From positions 46,428,934 to 46,492,933 of the forward strand of contig OX104127.1 of assembly GCA_944470555.2 (NCBI GenBank): DNA of 64,000 nucleotides, given 5' to 3'. Made by a program: the position numbers and the translations under genes. The stretch comes from Heterobilharzia americana (taxonomy: Eukaryota > Platyhelminthes > Trematoda > Strigeidida > Schistosomatidae). Positions 61,960-64,000 of this stretch are shown one piece after another (the first letter of the stretch is position 1; every line of letters starts with the position of its first letter). The notes beneath the pieces are model-generated. The model did no database searches. It worked only from the letters and a program-made list of their open reading frames with translations, and was not told where the DNA came from.

Positions 61960-63233
61960 GAGAACTGTTCGTTGTGCCTTTTTGGATTAATCATCAGCCT
62001 TTGACTCAGTTCCTTGACCACTCTTGTCAAACAAACCTGCCATAGCTCATACTGAGCCAAAGATTAACAAAGTGTCTGCATTCTTATTTTTCCGAAACGA
62101 AACAGTGTACGGTCTATAGAGGGAAGGCTCCACTTCGTTACTTACTGAAGTTGGTGTACCTCAAGGTGCTGTACTTTCTTTTCTGTTTTCGTTTTTTTGT
62201 ACGATTTACCTTACTTTGTTGAAACTAGTTTCATTATGCATACTGATGACCTGACGGTATCTATTCCAGTCAACTCTCACTTAGATTGCTCTAAATTAAA
62301 TGGATTCTTGTCTATAATTGACCAATAATCTCTCTCAAATGGTTTCAAGTTAAACCCTTCCAAATGTCAGACTGTTAATTTTAGCCTGAGGCGTAAACAG
62401 AACTTGTGTGAGCTGCTTAAGTCTCATAGCGCCTGGTGCATCTATGGTTTTTCTGCAGAAAGTAGATAGCTATTTTGGATTGAGTTATACTGCTGATCTT
62501 AGTTGGTTGTCTCATATCTTGCTTACCTGTAAAAAAATCTTTATTATATTATTATTATATGGAGAAACTAAAGCTCTATGGCATAACTCAACTTCTACTT
62601 TCACAATTTATTAATTCCTGCATTTTACCTAATTTTCTCTATTATTCCCAGTTGGCCTTTCCTGGTCTTCTAAAAAGGACTATCTTATATTGCTTAGGGC
62701 TTTGGAAGTCGTCAGCAGGGTGAGTGGTGCGCTTCTGACGCAACTGATTAATATTGTAGTTGACAGACATTTAACTTCTATCAAGCAACCAACTACGGTA
62801 ATTTTAACTGACACTGAGCATCCACTTCATTCACTGCTCTCTCTCCCTCTATCTCTCCCTCTCTGGGAGGACAAGAAGAAACTACATAAGACTGACTGTA
62901 CGTCGCACAGCTAAGTATAAAAATTTGACTGTACCTTACCTAGCACGCATATTATATGAGGAGAAAAGTGTAAGGACAGAACTCACATGTCAACTTTGTA
63001 ACAGTTAACAATCTCATTTAAATAATTTAACTGACGATGTAAGATGATCTTGTTTTCAATATTCTTTACACTAATTAGATTTTGATGATGGCACAATTCG
63101 AAATGTTATGAAGGAGTATAAACATACATATATTTTCTTGTTGTTGCAGTATATCATGCTCAGAATTGCAAAATGTACCAAAAATTATTTGGAATAAAGG
63201 TAATTATTAATACCATTATTATTGTTATTATCA
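61960..63233 (+). pseudogene. Old 5'-truncated CR1 copy
   Basis: Aligns with CR1 from 12670 to the tail, with many substitutions, stops and indels. Recognisable pieces are the motif A region (gttcgttgtgcctttttgg), a motif C remnant near 62250, the SLRRKQ-like NLCELL segment (62408) and the ATT/GTT tail at about 63205-63233. It is clearly older than the two copies in the inverted arms. Confidence 0.75.
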
Positions 63234-63556
63234 AAGAAAGAATAACAGCTGGAGCAAGACAAAACAGCTATTGACTAGAATACTTTTTTAAAGAACGGAA
63301 ATGATATGTCCTGGTGAAAATATTAGGAAGGGTTGCAAATCGTTGAAAGATGGAGGTCCAAGGAACAATGCTACCCACAATCATTTTTCAGCAGATGTGG
63401 GAAAACCGAAGTCAGAAAATTAACGGAAAAAGGAGTCTGTAAATGGCTTGTATTCATTAACCTCAATTTTAAAGATGATGCTACCAGAGTTATTCAGAGA
63501 TCGTGAACAATGTCACAAGCTACAAATTTCCTTGCACCCAGGTTAGTTTTAATGCA
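63234..63556. other. No gene seen
   Basis: Short unique stretch between the CR1 relic and the RTE fragment. Confidence 0.5.
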
Positions 63557-64000
63557 CCAAAGGTATATGCAGATTGGGAGAAGGGTTACCTTGTCAAACT
63601 TCTAAAGAAGGGTGACCTAAGTCTTTGCAGGAACTGGCGCGGAATCATGCTACTGTCCACCGAGAGGTAATTTGGCAGTTGCTTCAACAACTATATGAAG
63701 ACGTCACAGGCCAAGTAATTCACAATGAAAAGCTCAGTGATGCTTTTGAAGTGAAGACAGGAAAGAGTAAAATAAGGCTGTCTACTATCACCCATCCTGA
63801 TTGTAGTGGACTGGATCATGCAACAAACAGTGAGGAGCGAGAAGCAGGCATACACTGTCTGAACGATGAAAAGAGCCTAGAAGATTTGGATTTCGCCGAT
63901 GATGATTTATGTCTAATGCCTAAAGCGCACAAACTCAAAGATCTACAGGCGAAAACTAACAAGTTGGCAGAAGAGGCAGGGTAGCGAAGACGGAACATCA
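63557..64000 (+). mobile_element. Mosaic RTE fragment with internal deletion (runs off window)
   Basis: Starts in the RT (ADWEKGYLVKLLKKGDLSLC then NWRGIMLLST) and jumps at about 63661 directly to [17 protein letters not shown], skipping motif A. It is B-type up to about 63843 and A-type after it ([20 protein letters not shown]). It continues beyond the right edge. Confidence 0.8.

Noticed and set aside
1..64000. CRISPR arrays, operons, bacterial ribosome-binding sites or prophage
   Set aside because: Spliced exons, LINEs, PLEs and tRNA-derived SINEs show eukaryotic nuclear DNA; no regularly spaced direct repeats were found.

Overview
The window looks like nuclear DNA of a blood fluke (Schistosoma or a close relative). 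It is AT-rich with long introns, and most of it is decayed non-LTR retroelements. The best lineage markers are several copies of the tRNA-related SINE that carries the Schistosoma-type (Sm-alpha) hammerhead ribozyme, SR2-like RTE relics, a CR1-like LINE and Penelope-like elements (PLEs). I cannot fix the species from sequence alone.

The one confidently identified host gene is serine palmitoyltransferase subunit 2 (SPTLC2-like, + strand). Four exons (5938-6137, 42465-42821, 43789-44044, 49642-49899) join in compatible phases and encode the C-terminal ~356 residues, including the PLP lysine. The N-terminal exons lie left of the window. The first intron seen is 36.3 kb and holds most of the repeats. 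A phase-consistent + strand exon chain (56329-56449, a 23-nt micro-exon 58979-59001, terminal exon 59452-59574) may be an alternative 3' end of this gene or a separate gene. A weaker candidate gene lies antisense at 55.9-58.0 kb.

Layout: RTE copy A 245-3521 (-); SPTLC2 exon at 5.9 kb; then a giant inverted duplication. Arm 1 is 7508-15141 (RTE copy B -, CR1 +, SR2 tail relic, PLE terminal-repeat remnant, TA tract). Arm 2 is 20304-27898, the near-identical reverse complement. The 5.2-kb spacer is a patchwork of RTE, CR1 and PLE fragments around about 2.2 kb of unique sequence. After that come an SR2-like relic (28.6-30.1 kb), a hammerhead SINE (31.0 kb), RTE copy C (32.4-35.0 kb), an SR2 relic (36.1-38.5 kb) and a 357-bp-arm palindrome made of two head-to-head hammerhead SINEs (41.4-42.2 kb), just upstream of an SPTLC2 exon. 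To the right are further hammerhead SINEs (47.0, 53.7, 57.2 and 57.4 kb), a PLE with inverted terminal arms and a target-site duplication (54.2-55.9 kb), a degraded CR1 copy (62.0-63.2 kb) and a mosaic RTE fragment running off the right edge.

The recurring theme is inverted duplication and mosaicism at several scales: 7.6-kb arms, 357-bp arms, 234-bp PLE arms, head-to-head ribozyme SINEs, and sharp switches between RTE subtypes. No retroelement copy has an intact full-length open reading frame.
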